Origin: Hyphomicrobiaceae bacterium
GTDB taxonomy: Bacteria; Pseudomonadota; Alphaproteobacteria; Rhizobiales; Hyphomicrobiaceae
Length of the DNA: 64,000 nucleotides
Assembly (NCBI GenBank): GCA_002919265.1
Contig: PKEY01000105.1
Location: 50,273-114,272, forward strand
Direction of reading: 5' to 3'
Shown here: positions 56,262 through 64,000 of the stretch, in pieces
Position numbering within the stretch: the first letter of the stretch is position 1
Layout: every line of letters starts with the position of its first letter
Position numbers and translations under genes: made by a program
Notes under the pieces: model-generated
What the model saw: only the letters and a program-made list of their open reading frames with translations
What the model was told of the DNA's origin: nothing
The model's database searches: none

Positions 56262-58652
56262 TTATGCTCTGTCGACGAAGCTGTCGACCACCCGCTTCCG
56301 GCCCGCCTTATCGAAATCGACCGTAAGTTTGTTGCCGTCGACTTCTGCAACCCGGCCGTAGCCGAACTTCTCATGAAAAACGCGCTCGCCAGCCTTGTAG
56401 GAGGACTGCTTGCCAGTTGATGAGGCCACTAGCTCGCCCTCGATCATCATTGGACCGCGCTTGGGTTGGTAGCCATCCCGCGCGCGTTGCTGGGCGCGTT
56501 GCCAGCCGGGTGTCTGATAGTTTCCCTGGAAATTCGACAAATCGTCGAAGCGGCTGCGGCCGTACGGGTTGACCCGTCCGAAATCCGCATACCCTCCGCC
56601 GAAGCGACTGGGGGCCTCGACCACTTCCACATGCTGCGGCGGCAGCTCGTCCAGAAAACGGGAAGGAACAGCCGGCTGGTACAGACCGCGCGTGCGGCGG
56701 TTCTGTGCGAAGGAAATCTGCGCAAATTTCTTGGCTCGCGTGATGCCGACGTACGCGAGGCGCCGCTCCTCCTCCAGCCCAGCCTGCCCGTTCTCGTCGA
56801 GCGAGCGCTGGTGCGGGAACAGCCCTTCCTCCCAACCTGGCAGGAACACCACGTCGAACTCGAGTCCCTTGGCAGCGTGCAGCGTCATCAGCGAGACACG
56901 ATCTCCGCTGTCCGCCTGATCCGTGTCCATGACCAGCGAGACGTGCTCGAGGAAGCCCTCAAGCGACTCGAACTCGTGCATGAAGCGGATGAGCTCCTTG
57001 AGGTTTTCAAGGCGCGCCTGAGCCTGGGGCGACTTGTCCTGCTGCCACATGGCCGTGTACCCGGACTCGTCCAGGATCAGCTCCGCGAGCTCGGTGTGCT
57101 TCATGGTGGGGATCAGGCCCCGCCAACGCTCGAACGCGTTTGTCAGATCGAGAAGGGCCCTGCGAGCCTTGCCCGAAACCTCCTCCGTCTCGGTGATCGC
57201 GCGCGCCGCGTGATAGAGGGACATGTTGGTGGCGCGAGCAAGCGCGTGGATGCGCTTCAGGGTTGTGTCCCCCAACCCGCGCTTCGGCACATTGATAATG
57301 CGCTCGAACTTGAGGTCGTTGGCCGGGTTGAGCGTCACCTCAAGATAGGCGATCGCATCCTTGATCTCCTGGCGCTCGTAGAAGCGCGGGCCGCCGATAA
57401 CCCGATACGGCAGCCCCATTGTCATGAAGCGGTCTTCGAAGGCACGCATTTGGAATGAGGCGCGCACGAGGATGGCGATGTCGTTGAGCGCCTTCCCCCG
57501 GCGTTGCAGCTCCTCGATGCGCTCGCCGATGACGCGCGCCTCCTCCTCGTCGTCCCAGACGCCTGTGACGACCACTTTTTCCCCGAGGCCGTCCTCGGTG
57601 TGCAACGTCTTGCCGAGCCGTCCGCGATTGAAGGCGATCAGGCCGGAGGCCGCGCCGAGAATATGGCCGGTTGAGCGGTAGTTGCGCTCGAGCCGAATGA
57701 CCTTGGCGCCCGGGAAGTCCTTCTCGAAGCGCAGAATGTTTTCGACCTCCGCCCCGCGCCAGCCATAGATGGACTGGTCATCATCACCGACGCAGCAAAG
57801 GTTGGGCGAGGACGAGCCCTGAGCCAGCAGCCGCAGCCACAGGTACTGCGCAACGTTAGTGTCCTGGTACTCGTCGACCAACATGAATTTGAAGCGGCGC
57901 TGATAGTCGGCGAGCACGTCCGGATTCTCACGCAGGAGCCGCAAGCCTTCGAGCAGAAGATCGCCGAAATCGACTGCGTTCAGCTCCTTGAGCCGCTTCT
58001 GATAATCAGCATAAAGCCTTGCACCCTTGCCGTTGGCGAAGGCGAAGCTTTCCCCAGCGGGCACCTGATCCGGCGTGAGTCCCCGGTTCTTCCAGCCATC
58101 GATGAGCGCCGCAAGCTGACGTGCGGGCCAACGGTCCTTATCGACGCCGCCCGCCTCGATCACCTGCTTCAGGAGACGGAGTTGATCGTCCGTATCGAGG
58201 ATTGTGAAACTGCTCTTGAGCCCCACCAGCTCGGCATGATTCCTGAGAAGCCTGGCGCTGATCGAGTGGAACGTGCCAAGCCAAGGCATCCCCTCCACAG
58301 CACCGCCGATGAGCTGGCCAATGCGTTCCTTCATCTCCCGCGCCGCCTTGTTGGTGAAGGTGACGGCGAGGATCTGACCGGGACGCGCGCGGCCCGAGGC
58401 AAGGATATGGGCAATGCGGGTCGTCAGCACCCGGGTTTTTCCGGTGCCGGCGCCAGCAAGGACCAGAACGGGCCCATCGAGGGTCTCGACGGCTTCTCGC
58501 TGCTGCGGGTTGAGGCCAGCGAAATACGGGGGCTCAGCCGCACGCAACGCGCGCTGCGAGATGGAAAGCTCCGAGCTGTGCGGCCGGTCCGACGTTTCCG
58601 GCCCCCCCGCCTCGGCGTTGCCGCGGATCAGATGCTTACGATTCGACTGCAT
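56262..58652 (-). CDS. uvrD: UvrD/PcrA-type DNA helicase
   Basis: This superfamily 1 3'-5' helicase acts in nucleotide-excision and mismatch repair and displaces proteins from DNA. The product has 796 residues from ATG 58652. It has the Q-motif region (LNPQQREAV), Walker A GAGTGKT, motif II VDEYQDTN, motif III GDDDQSIYGWRGA, motif V and VI regions (MTLHAAKGLEF and YVGITRAKK), and a C-terminal UvrD-type Tudor-like domain (EKFGYGRV). An upstream ATG at 58766 in the same frame is less likely. It is a single gene upstream of the bactofilin gene. Confidence 0.95.
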   Translation of the reverse strand: MQSNRKHLIRGNAEAGGPETSDRPHSSELSISQRALRAAEPPYFAGLNPQQREAVETLDGPVLVLAGAGTGKTRVLTTRIAHILASGRARPGQILAVTFTNKAAREMKERIGQLIGGAVEGMPWLGTFHSISARLLRNHAELVGLKSSFTILDTDDQLRLLKQVIEAGGVDKDRWPARQLAALIDGWKNRGLTPDQVPAGESFAFANGKGARLYADYQKRLKELNAVDFGDLLLEGLRLLRENPDVLADYQRRFKFMLVDEYQDTNVAQYLWLRLLAQGSSSPNLCCVGDDDQSIYGWRGAEVENILRFEKDFPGAKVIRLERNYRSTGHILGAASGLIAFNRGRLGKTLHTEDGLGEKVVVTGVWDDEEEARVIGERIEELQRRGKALNDIAILVRASFQMRAFEDRFMTMGLPYRVIGGPRFYERQEIKDAIAYLEVTLNPANDLKFERIINVPKRGLGDTTLKRIHALARATNMSLYHAARAITETEEVSGKARRALLDLTNAFERWRGLIPTMKHTELAELILDESGYTAMWQQDKSPQAQARLENLKELIRFMHEFESLEGFLEHVSLVMDTDQADSGDRVSLMTLHAAKGLEFDVVFLPGWEEGLFPHQRSLDENGQAGLEEERRLAYVGITRAKKFAQISFAQNRRTRGLYQPAVPSRFLDELPPQHVEVVEAPSRFGGGYADFGRVNPYGRSRFDDLSNFQGNYQTPGWQRAQQRARDGYQPKRGPMMIEGELVASSTGKQSSYKAGERVFHEKFGYGRVAEVDGNKLTVDFDKAGRKRVVDSFVDRA

Positions 58653-58911
58653 GACTTGAATATAGCACGCCAACAACGGCGAATCCGGGACCTGCGGCAG
58701 CCGCGCACAGCTATTGGGGCCCAATCGTGCTGCGCTGCCGTGAAAACAGTCCAAAGTTCGCTTCACCTGTGCGATAAACCATGACGGAACGTCGGCGCGA
58801 TAGAGGGGTTCACGGCGAGATCGGCCAGATAGCCGCTCTACCTTGTGGATTTCTCGTGTCGAGGCCCGGCGGCAGATGCGGATTGCACGACGACGCGGGA
58901 GTTGATTGACG

Positions 58912-61900
58912 ATGCACGGCGTCTTCCTCTGGATCGCCGGTCTGATCGTCGCCGTACTGGCAGCGCTGTTCGGCGTGCCTTATGCCGTCGACTGGAACAG
59001 CTACCGCGGCGTATTCGAGGAAGAAGCCTCGCGCATGCTCGGCCGGGAAGTGCGGGTGGGCGGCGATGTCAGCCTGCGGCTGTTACCGGTGCCTTACGTG
59101 AAATTCGGCAAGCCGCGGATCGCCGACGCGGAGGTCGGAGACGCCTTCTTCCGCGCCGAGAGCTTCACGATGTGGCTGGCCTTGCCGCCGCTGCTACAAG
59201 GAATTTTCGAAGCCAAACAGGTTGAGCTGGAACGACCGGTTCTCAAGTTGCAGCTCCATGAAGATGGCGGCGGCAACTGGAACACTTTCACCATTCGCCA
59301 AGGCGCGCTGCCCTTTGTACCGCGGGGAATCGCGCTGCAGTCCGTGCGGATCAGCGAGGGCGTGCTAGCGGTCCACGGTCCTGACGGCAGGCCGCTTACA
59401 AGAATTGTGATCGCCGATGGCGAGCTCAGTGCGCCAGCCCTCGAGGGGCCTTACCGGATACGGGCTGACGTCCACTGGAATGGAGAGACGCGCGAGGTCC
59501 GCGCCTCGACGGCGGCACCCGCTGCTGATGGCAGCACACGCATAAAGGTCACCGTACGCTCGCCCCACTCCGGAAAATCGTACGTATTGGACGGCGACGT
59601 CCGCGACTTCACTGGGCGCCCGCAGTTCGAGGGTAGCTTCACGGCTCTCTTGCCAACCAAAACCGATCTCAATGAGCTGCGGCCAACGACTGTCGAAGCC
59701 GAGCAAGCCGGGTCGAACGAGCCGCTCAACAGCGCCTTCGAAGTGCGTGCCCAGGTCAGCGCGAATGCCGTCAGCGCCAAGCTCAGCGATGTCGCCTTCT
59801 CGTTCGAGCAGGAAGGGCAACCCCAGCTGATGACCGGCATGGCTGAGGCGAGCTGGAAGGACCAGCTAGTCGTCAAATCAAGCCTTTCGTCGCGCTGGCT
59901 CGACCTCGACAGGATTGCCGGCGTCGAGGCGGGCACGAACGCGCTGGAAGCCATGCGGCGCCTGTCGTCCAGCGTCATGGACTTGATCCCGACAGATGCG
60001 GAAGTGGCGACCAGCATCACCATCGACCAGGCCAATCTGGCCGGCGACGTCGTGAGTGGCCTCGTGATGGCCGTCGAGAATTCCGGCTCGGGGCTGGAAA
60101 TCAAAGAGTTACGGGCCGCACTGCCCGGAGGGACCCGCCTTGACGTGACAGGATCGCTGTCCGGATCAGGTACAGCCGAAGCCTTCGAGGGAGACATCCT
60201 GTTACGTGGCGCCAGCTTCAGTCGGTTCGTCGAATGGGCCGCGCGCGGTTCCGGATTGTCGGAGACACGATCCAACACCGGATTCGCCGTGAGCGGACAT
60301 CTGAAGTTGAGCGATGATGGGCTCGAACTGAGCAAAGCGACCGTCGATACTGGCCCCAACCACCTGAAGGGCGACCTGACGTACTATTGGTCCAACCAGA
60401 AAAGGCTCAGTCTCTCGCTGGAAACCGAATACGCTGACCTTTCTGCCTTGTTACCCGGCGCGCTTGCACCTGAGCTGCTGGGGCAGGCTATCGAGGCGCT
60501 GACGTCAGAGCAAAACAATTCCAGCGCAGCTGGCCTGTTGGCAGAGCTCGCCGGCGCGGATGTACGCATCCGGGTTCGTGCCGACAGTCTCAGTGATGGC
60601 ATCCGTATGCTGCAGAACGTCGATGCCGACCTGAATCTGGAGAATGGCCGACTGCGTATTCCCCGGCTGACGGCCAGCAGTCCCAAGGGATTCAACATCG
60701 AGCTCGATGGTGACGTCCGCAGCGTAGCCGAGAAGGCTAATGGGGCACTGCGCGGAGTCATAGAGGCGAAGACGGCTGAAGCGCTCACGGAAGCGCTGCA
60801 AATCGGCCTCGCAACTCTCGGCGCCGACGAAAGAAGACGCCTTGCTTCCCTTGCGCCCCTGAGGCTTGCCTTCGTCAGCCACTTTGGCGCGAGCGATGGG
60901 AAAGGTGCTGAAATCACCATCGATGGGATCGCGCAAGGTCAGCCGCTCAAAGCAGCCCTTCAGTTTGACGATGGTCTTGCAAATTGGCGCACGAAACCGG
61001 CTGACATTTATCTGGTCGCTGACAGTACGGAGGTTCTACAGGTCCTACGCGGTCTGCTTTTCGGTGGTGGGGACAGCGGCGGCGCCCCCATGGAAGGCCG
61101 TGTTGTGCTGAAGGCTGCCGGCGTGCCTGCGGAAGACACGCTGGTTTACCTGCAGGCTTCTGGCTCTGACCTTCAGCTGACGATGAACGCGCGGGGCGCC
61201 TGGCCGGAAAATGCGGCACCCAAGTTTGCGGGCAACATCGACGTGCGGGCGAAGGATGCGTCGCATGCTCTCACCCTCGCAGGCCTTACGTTGCCGGAGC
61301 GTGCGGTGGACGGCCCGCTGAATGGAAAGCTCGCCATCGCAGCGGCTGACGATCAGCTCACATTCCGCCTCGATCAGCTCGAAGTTGGAAGCGCGCGGCT
61401 GACGGGAACAGTCGCGCTGAGTGGACTTACAGCCGGGGACCGCAAGCTAAACGTTGAGCTGCAGACCGATACGGTCTCCCTGCCCCACCTTCTTTCCTTT
61501 GCTTTGGCCCCCGATGTCGATGGAACTCCGGTCGCCGAACTTTCTGACGGCTCCCAATGGCCGGATCGGCCGTTTGACTTCAGCAATCTCGAAGATCTGA
61601 ACGGGCACCTCAAGCTGCAGGCCAAAACCCTGGAGCTTGGACAGGGCTTCGGGCTTTCGGATGCTCAGATAGAAGCGGAAATCGCACCGGGCCGGCTTTC
61701 GATCACAAAACTAGAAGGACAGGCTTTGGGCGGAGCGGTTTCCGGGGCCTTCAAACTCGAAAAAACGACAGCGGGCGCGCAGACATCAGGAGCTTTCGGC
61801 CTTTGGGATATTCGCCTCGACCGGATCAAGGGCGCGAGCGGTGCTCCCGTCGGCACTGGCCAACTTCGGCTGTCGGCTGAGTTTCAAGGACAGGCAATCA

Positions 61901-62670
61901 CGCCGCGCGCGCTCATTCCCGTGCTTACCGGGCGCGGTGAATTGGAGCTGAAATCAGCCCGGTGGGAACGGTTGGCCCCCGGCGCGGTCGAAGTCGCTGC
62001 CGATACCGTGTTCTCCGGGCAAACCGCACCCACAGGGGAACCACTGCGCCAAGCGTTACGCAGCGCATTGGCCTCCAAACCGCTCATGCTCGGAAACCAG
62101 AAACTGGCGATCGAAATCGACGCCGGCGCCCTCAAGATCGCGGCATTTTCGGTCGAGACACCTGAAGCCAATGTCGTCAATCAGACGACGGTCGATTTGG
62201 CTGACCTGAAGATCGACAGCGAATGGAAGCTTGAGCCGAAAGCTACACGCGGCAGCACAACGCCGCTGCCTGGCATCTCCGTCGCATATGTCGGTCCGCT
62301 CAAGTCCATCGCCAGCCTGGAGCCGCAGCTTTTCATCGATGCGCTCGAGCGCGAACTCGCCGTGCGCGGCATGGAGCGCGATGTCGAGCATCTGGAGCGG
62401 TTGCGCCGCGAGGATGAAGAGCGCGCCCGAGCGGAGGCGGAGCGTCTGAGGAAGCTCGAAGAAGAACGTCAGAGACAGATCGAGGCCCTTCGCGGAATGG
62501 GCGCACAAGGGCTGACGATCGACGTGCCGTTCCCGCTTCCGACTCAAACGCCAGCGACTTCGCCGTCACAGCAGAATTTCTTCGAAGCCCCGCAACCCAC
62601 ACCGCCGCCGCGGAACGTGCCACCGCGTCCGTCGGAACCGCTGCCGTGGGATCTTCCCAGTCGCTCTTGA
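58912..62670 (+). CDS. Large AsmA-family protein
   Basis: The product has 1252 residues from ATG 58912, with GGGAG about 12 bases upstream; a TTG two codons earlier is also possible. A single N-terminal membrane helix (about 5-25) is followed by the AsmA N-terminal domain (YAVDWNSYRGVFEEEASRML, then GGDVSLRLLPVPYV) and a very long beta-rich periplasmic region. The C-terminus has a charged coiled-coil stretch (about 1145-1190, Arg/Glu-rich) and a Pro-rich tail. AsmA-like proteins are thought to carry lipids across the periplasm or support outer-membrane assembly. It converges on the ribbon-helix-helix gene after two bases. Confidence 0.9.
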   Translation: MHGVFLWIAGLIVAVLAALFGVPYAVDWNSYRGVFEEEASRMLGREVRVGGDVSLRLLPVPYVKFGKPRIADAEVGDAFFRAESFTMWLALPPLLQGIFEAKQVELERPVLKLQLHEDGGGNWNTFTIRQGALPFVPRGIALQSVRISEGVLAVHGPDGRPLTRIVIADGELSAPALEGPYRIRADVHWNGETREVRASTAAPAADGSTRIKVTVRSPHSGKSYVLDGDVRDFTGRPQFEGSFTALLPTKTDLNELRPTTVEAEQAGSNEPLNSAFEVRAQVSANAVSAKLSDVAFSFEQEGQPQLMTGMAEASWKDQLVVKSSLSSRWLDLDRIAGVEAGTNALEAMRRLSSSVMDLIPTDAEVATSITIDQANLAGDVVSGLVMAVENSGSGLEIKELRAALPGGTRLDVTGSLSGSGTAEAFEGDILLRGASFSRFVEWAARGSGLSETRSNTGFAVSGHLKLSDDGLELSKATVDTGPNHLKGDLTYYWSNQKRLSLSLETEYADLSALLPGALAPELLGQAIEALTSEQNNSSAAGLLAELAGADVRIRVRADSLSDGIRMLQNVDADLNLENGRLRIPRLTASSPKGFNIELDGDVRSVAEKANGALRGVIEAKTAEALTEALQIGLATLGADERRRLASLAPLRLAFVSHFGASDGKGAEITIDGIAQGQPLKAALQFDDGLANWRTKPADIYLVADSTEVLQVLRGLLFGGGDSGGAPMEGRVVLKAAGVPAEDTLVYLQASGSDLQLTMNARGAWPENAAPKFAGNIDVRAKDASHALTLAGLTLPERAVDGPLNGKLAIAAADDQLTFRLDQLEVGSARLTGTVALSGLTAGDRKLNVELQTDTVSLPHLLSFALAPDVDGTPVAELSDGSQWPDRPFDFSNLEDLNGHLKLQAKTLELGQGFGLSDAQIEAEIAPGRLSITKLEGQALGGAVSGAFKLEKTTAGAQTSGAFGLWDIRLDRIKGASGAPVGTGQLRLSAEFQGQAITPRALIPVLTGRGELELKSARWERLAPGAVEVAADTVFSGQTAPTGEPLRQALRSALASKPLMLGNQKLAIEIDAGALKIAAFSVETPEANVVNQTTVDLADLKIDSEWKLEPKATRGSTTPLPGISVAYVGPLKSIASLEPQLFIDALERELAVRGMERDVEHLERLRREDEERARAEAERLRKLEEERQRQIEALRGMGAQGLTIDVPFPLPTQTPATSPSQQNFFEAPQPTPPPRNVPPRPSEPLPWDLPSRS

Positions 62671-62672
62671 AC

Positions 62673-62924
62673 CTACGTCGCGGCTTTGGCTCGCGAGCGA
62701 TAGTAGTCGAGCACCCAGATACGGATGGCGCTGGAGAGCCCAGCATTCCCGCGCCGCGCATCGATTTCTTCAACCAGGCCAGCCATGGATTGGCCGCGTT
62801 CAGAAGCCGCTTCCTTCAAGGCCTCCCAGAACGGCGCTTCGAGTGAAATCGACGTGCTATGCCCCGCGATCTTGAACGAGCGTTTGACGGGTCTCACGGC
62901 ACGGCTTTCAGAGCGGTTCGTCAA
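62673..62924 (-). CDS. Ribbon-helix-helix domain protein
   Basis: The 83-residue protein carries the RHH pattern common in Hyphomicrobiales (KRSFKIAGHSTSISLEAPFWEAL, the last five residues belonging to the helix after the strand) with a C-terminal SSAIRIWVLDYYR. It is probably a small DNA-binding regulator. The order fumC, DUF4169, RHH is a recurrent synteny in this order, which supports the call. The target is unknown. Confidence 0.87.
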   Translation of the reverse strand: MTNRSESRAVRPVKRSFKIAGHSTSISLEAPFWEALKEAASERGQSMAGLVEEIDARRGNAGLSSAIRIWVLDYYRSRAKAAT

Positions 62925-62938
62925 ATTCGGCGCTGTTG

Positions 62939-63142
62939 CTAATCCGGGTTGCCCTCGCAGTCTGAGGGACTTTCGCGCTTCAGCGCATCAAGCCGCCGCT
63001 GCTGTAGTTCACGCTCGGCTTCGATGCGCTTGCGTTCATGTTTCGGGCGGCCAAAAGCTGCACGATTGGCCGCCGCTTGAGCCTCCTTAGCCTCTCGCGC
63101 CTTCTGCTTTCGAAAGCGACGAAGGTTCACAATTTCGGCCAT
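62939..63142 (-). CDS. DUF4169 family protein
   Basis: The 67-residue, highly basic protein matches DUF4169 (start MAEIVNLRRFRK, then AAANRAAFGRPKHERK). Its function is unknown. It begins 15 bases after the fumC stop, and the RHH gene follows after 14 bases, so the three are probably one transcript. Confidence 0.87.
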   Translation of the reverse strand: MAEIVNLRRFRKQKAREAKEAQAAANRAAFGRPKHERKRIEAERELQQRRLDALKRESPSDCEGNPD

Positions 63143-63157
63143 AGGAGGCTCCTTCGC

Positions 63158-64000
63158 TCACTCTTCCTCGTCTGGTCCGAGCATCTTCTCAGGCCGAACG
63201 ATCGCGTCGAATTCTTCCGCCGTCACATAACCGCCGCCGACAGCCTCCTCGCGCAACGTCGTACCCTTCCTGTGCGCCTCTTTCGCGATTTTGGCGGCGT
63301 TGTCGTAGCCGATCTTGGGTGCCAGCGCGGTGACGAGCATCAGCGAACGCTCGACAGCGGCCCTGATGTTGTCCTCACGTGGCTTGATGCCGACGATGCA
63401 GTTGTCCGTGAAGCTCCGCGCTGCATCGGTCAGCAGCCGAACCGACTGCAGGAAGTTATAGGCCATCACCGGGTTGAAGACGTTCAGCTGGAAGTGGCCC
63501 TGGCTGCCCGCAAACGTCATTGTGGTGTGATTGCCGAACACCTGGGCACACACCATCGTCACAGCCTCGCACTGGGTCGGGTTCACCTTGCCCGGCATGA
63601 TGGACGAGCCCGGCTCGTTTTCCGGCAGCGCAAGCTCACCAAGACCAGAACGCGGCCCTGAGCCCAGGAAGCGAATGTCGTTGGCGATCTTGAACAGGGA
63701 CACGGCAACCGTGTTCAGGGCGCCGTGACTCATCACCATGGCATCGTGCGCTGCCAGGGCCTCGAACTTGTTGGGGGCGGACTTGAACGGCAGGCCGGTA
63801 ATCTCGGCAATCCGCTGGCAAACCTTCTCCGCAAAGCCCCTCGGCGCGTTGAGGCCCGTGCCGACGGCCGTGCCACCCTGAGCCAGCTCCATCAGCATCG
63901 GCATCGTCAGCTCGATGCGCTTGATGCCGTTCTCGATTTGCTGAGCGAACGCTGAGAACTCCTGGCCGAGCGTCAGCGGCGTCGCGTCCTGCGTATGCGT
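63158..64000 (-). CDS. fumC: Class II fumarate hydratase, C-terminal part (5' end outside the window)
   Basis: FumC converts fumarate to malate in the TCA cycle. The coding frame runs to the window edge without a start, so about the C-terminal 280 residues are present. The fumarase/aspartase signature [11 protein letters not shown] is visible, as is the [16 protein letters not shown] segment at the edge, typical of fumarase. The C-terminal end [17 protein letters not shown] is complete. DUF4169 and the RHH gene follow. Confidence 0.93.
   Translation of the reverse strand, partial: THTQDATPLTLGQEFSAFAQQIENGIKRIELTMPMLMELAQGGTAVGTGLNAPRGFAEKVCQRIAEITGLPFKSAPNKFEALAAHDAMVMSHGALNTVAVSLFKIANDIRFLGSGPRSGLGELALPENEPGSSIMPGKVNPTQCEAVTMVCAQVFGNHTTMTFAGSQGHFQLNVFNPVMAYNFLQSVRLLTDAARSFTDNCIVGIKPREDNIRAAVERSLMLVTALAPKIGYDNAAKIAKEAHRKGTTLREEAVGGGYVTAEEFDAIVRPEKMLGPDEEE

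Overview
The window reads as chromosomal DNA of an alphaproteobacterium, most likely order Hyphomicrobiales (Rhizobiales), family and genus undetermined. The basis is the gene content: short HisG with HisZ, DUF4170, DUF4169, DUF1127 and ribbon-helix-helix proteins, a bactofilin, GlcDEF next to LutABC, and coding DNA that is mostly above 60% G+C where I counted it. The 64 kb is packed with housekeeping genes on both strands. I found no rRNA, tRNA, CRISPR array, insertion sequence or phage.

Layout. 0-6 kb: a small secreted Cys-containing protein, recQ, and the histidine genes hisS-hisZ-hisG. 6-12 kb: a TadG-like von Willebrand protein, a dimethylglycine/sarcosine-dehydrogenase-like flavoprotein and an orphan TakP-like TRAP binding protein. 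11.5-16 kb: a lipid A/Kdo cluster (lpxK, a fused acyltransferase-Kdo transferase, a Cys-dependent phosphatase, DUF4170). 16-22.7 kb: an accessory-looking stretch with an MFS carrier, an AarF-type kinase, a Pnkp-like phosphatase with a decayed kinase half, a frameshifted SnoaL-like gene, and a divergent aldo/keto reductase and MmyB-type regulator. 22.7-30.5 kb: a 2-hydroxyacid oxidation block, glcDEF and lutABC with a cytochrome c between them. 30.5-36.1 kb: a cell-wall block with a MepK-like endopeptidase, a YcbB-type L,D-transpeptidase and a sigma-54 response regulator. 36-50.7 kb: pepF, ubiA, rsmE, gshA, an unusually long ligA, azlCD, aminopeptidase P, two DUF1127 genes, prmA and a DUF3754/TMEM143-like protein. 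50.9-64 kb: a membrane J-domain protein, two DUF1801 genes around nhaD, bactofilin, uvrD, a large AsmA protein, a ribbon-helix-helix protein, DUF4169 and a window-truncated fumC.

How the genes fit together. HisG of the short type needs HisZ, and their genes overlap by four bases. GlcDEF and LutABC would feed electrons from glycolate and L-lactate into respiration, with the soluble cytochrome c nearby as a possible carrier. The L,D-transpeptidase would make 3-3 peptidoglycan cross-links and the MepK-like enzyme would cut them. A TTAA-N7-TTAA site upstream of the latter suggests CtrA cell-cycle control.

The most unusual signal is inside ligA. About 950 bp in its helix-hairpin-helix region are AT-rich (37.5% G+C in 240 counted bases, against 63-68% in counted flanking lines) and carry roughly 150 extra residues, while the reading frame stays open. 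This looks like a mosaic essential gene. Other points worth a second look are the kinase-dead Pnkp-like protein, the acyltransferase-KdtA fusion, the type I membrane J-protein, and several strong palindromes in promoter regions.
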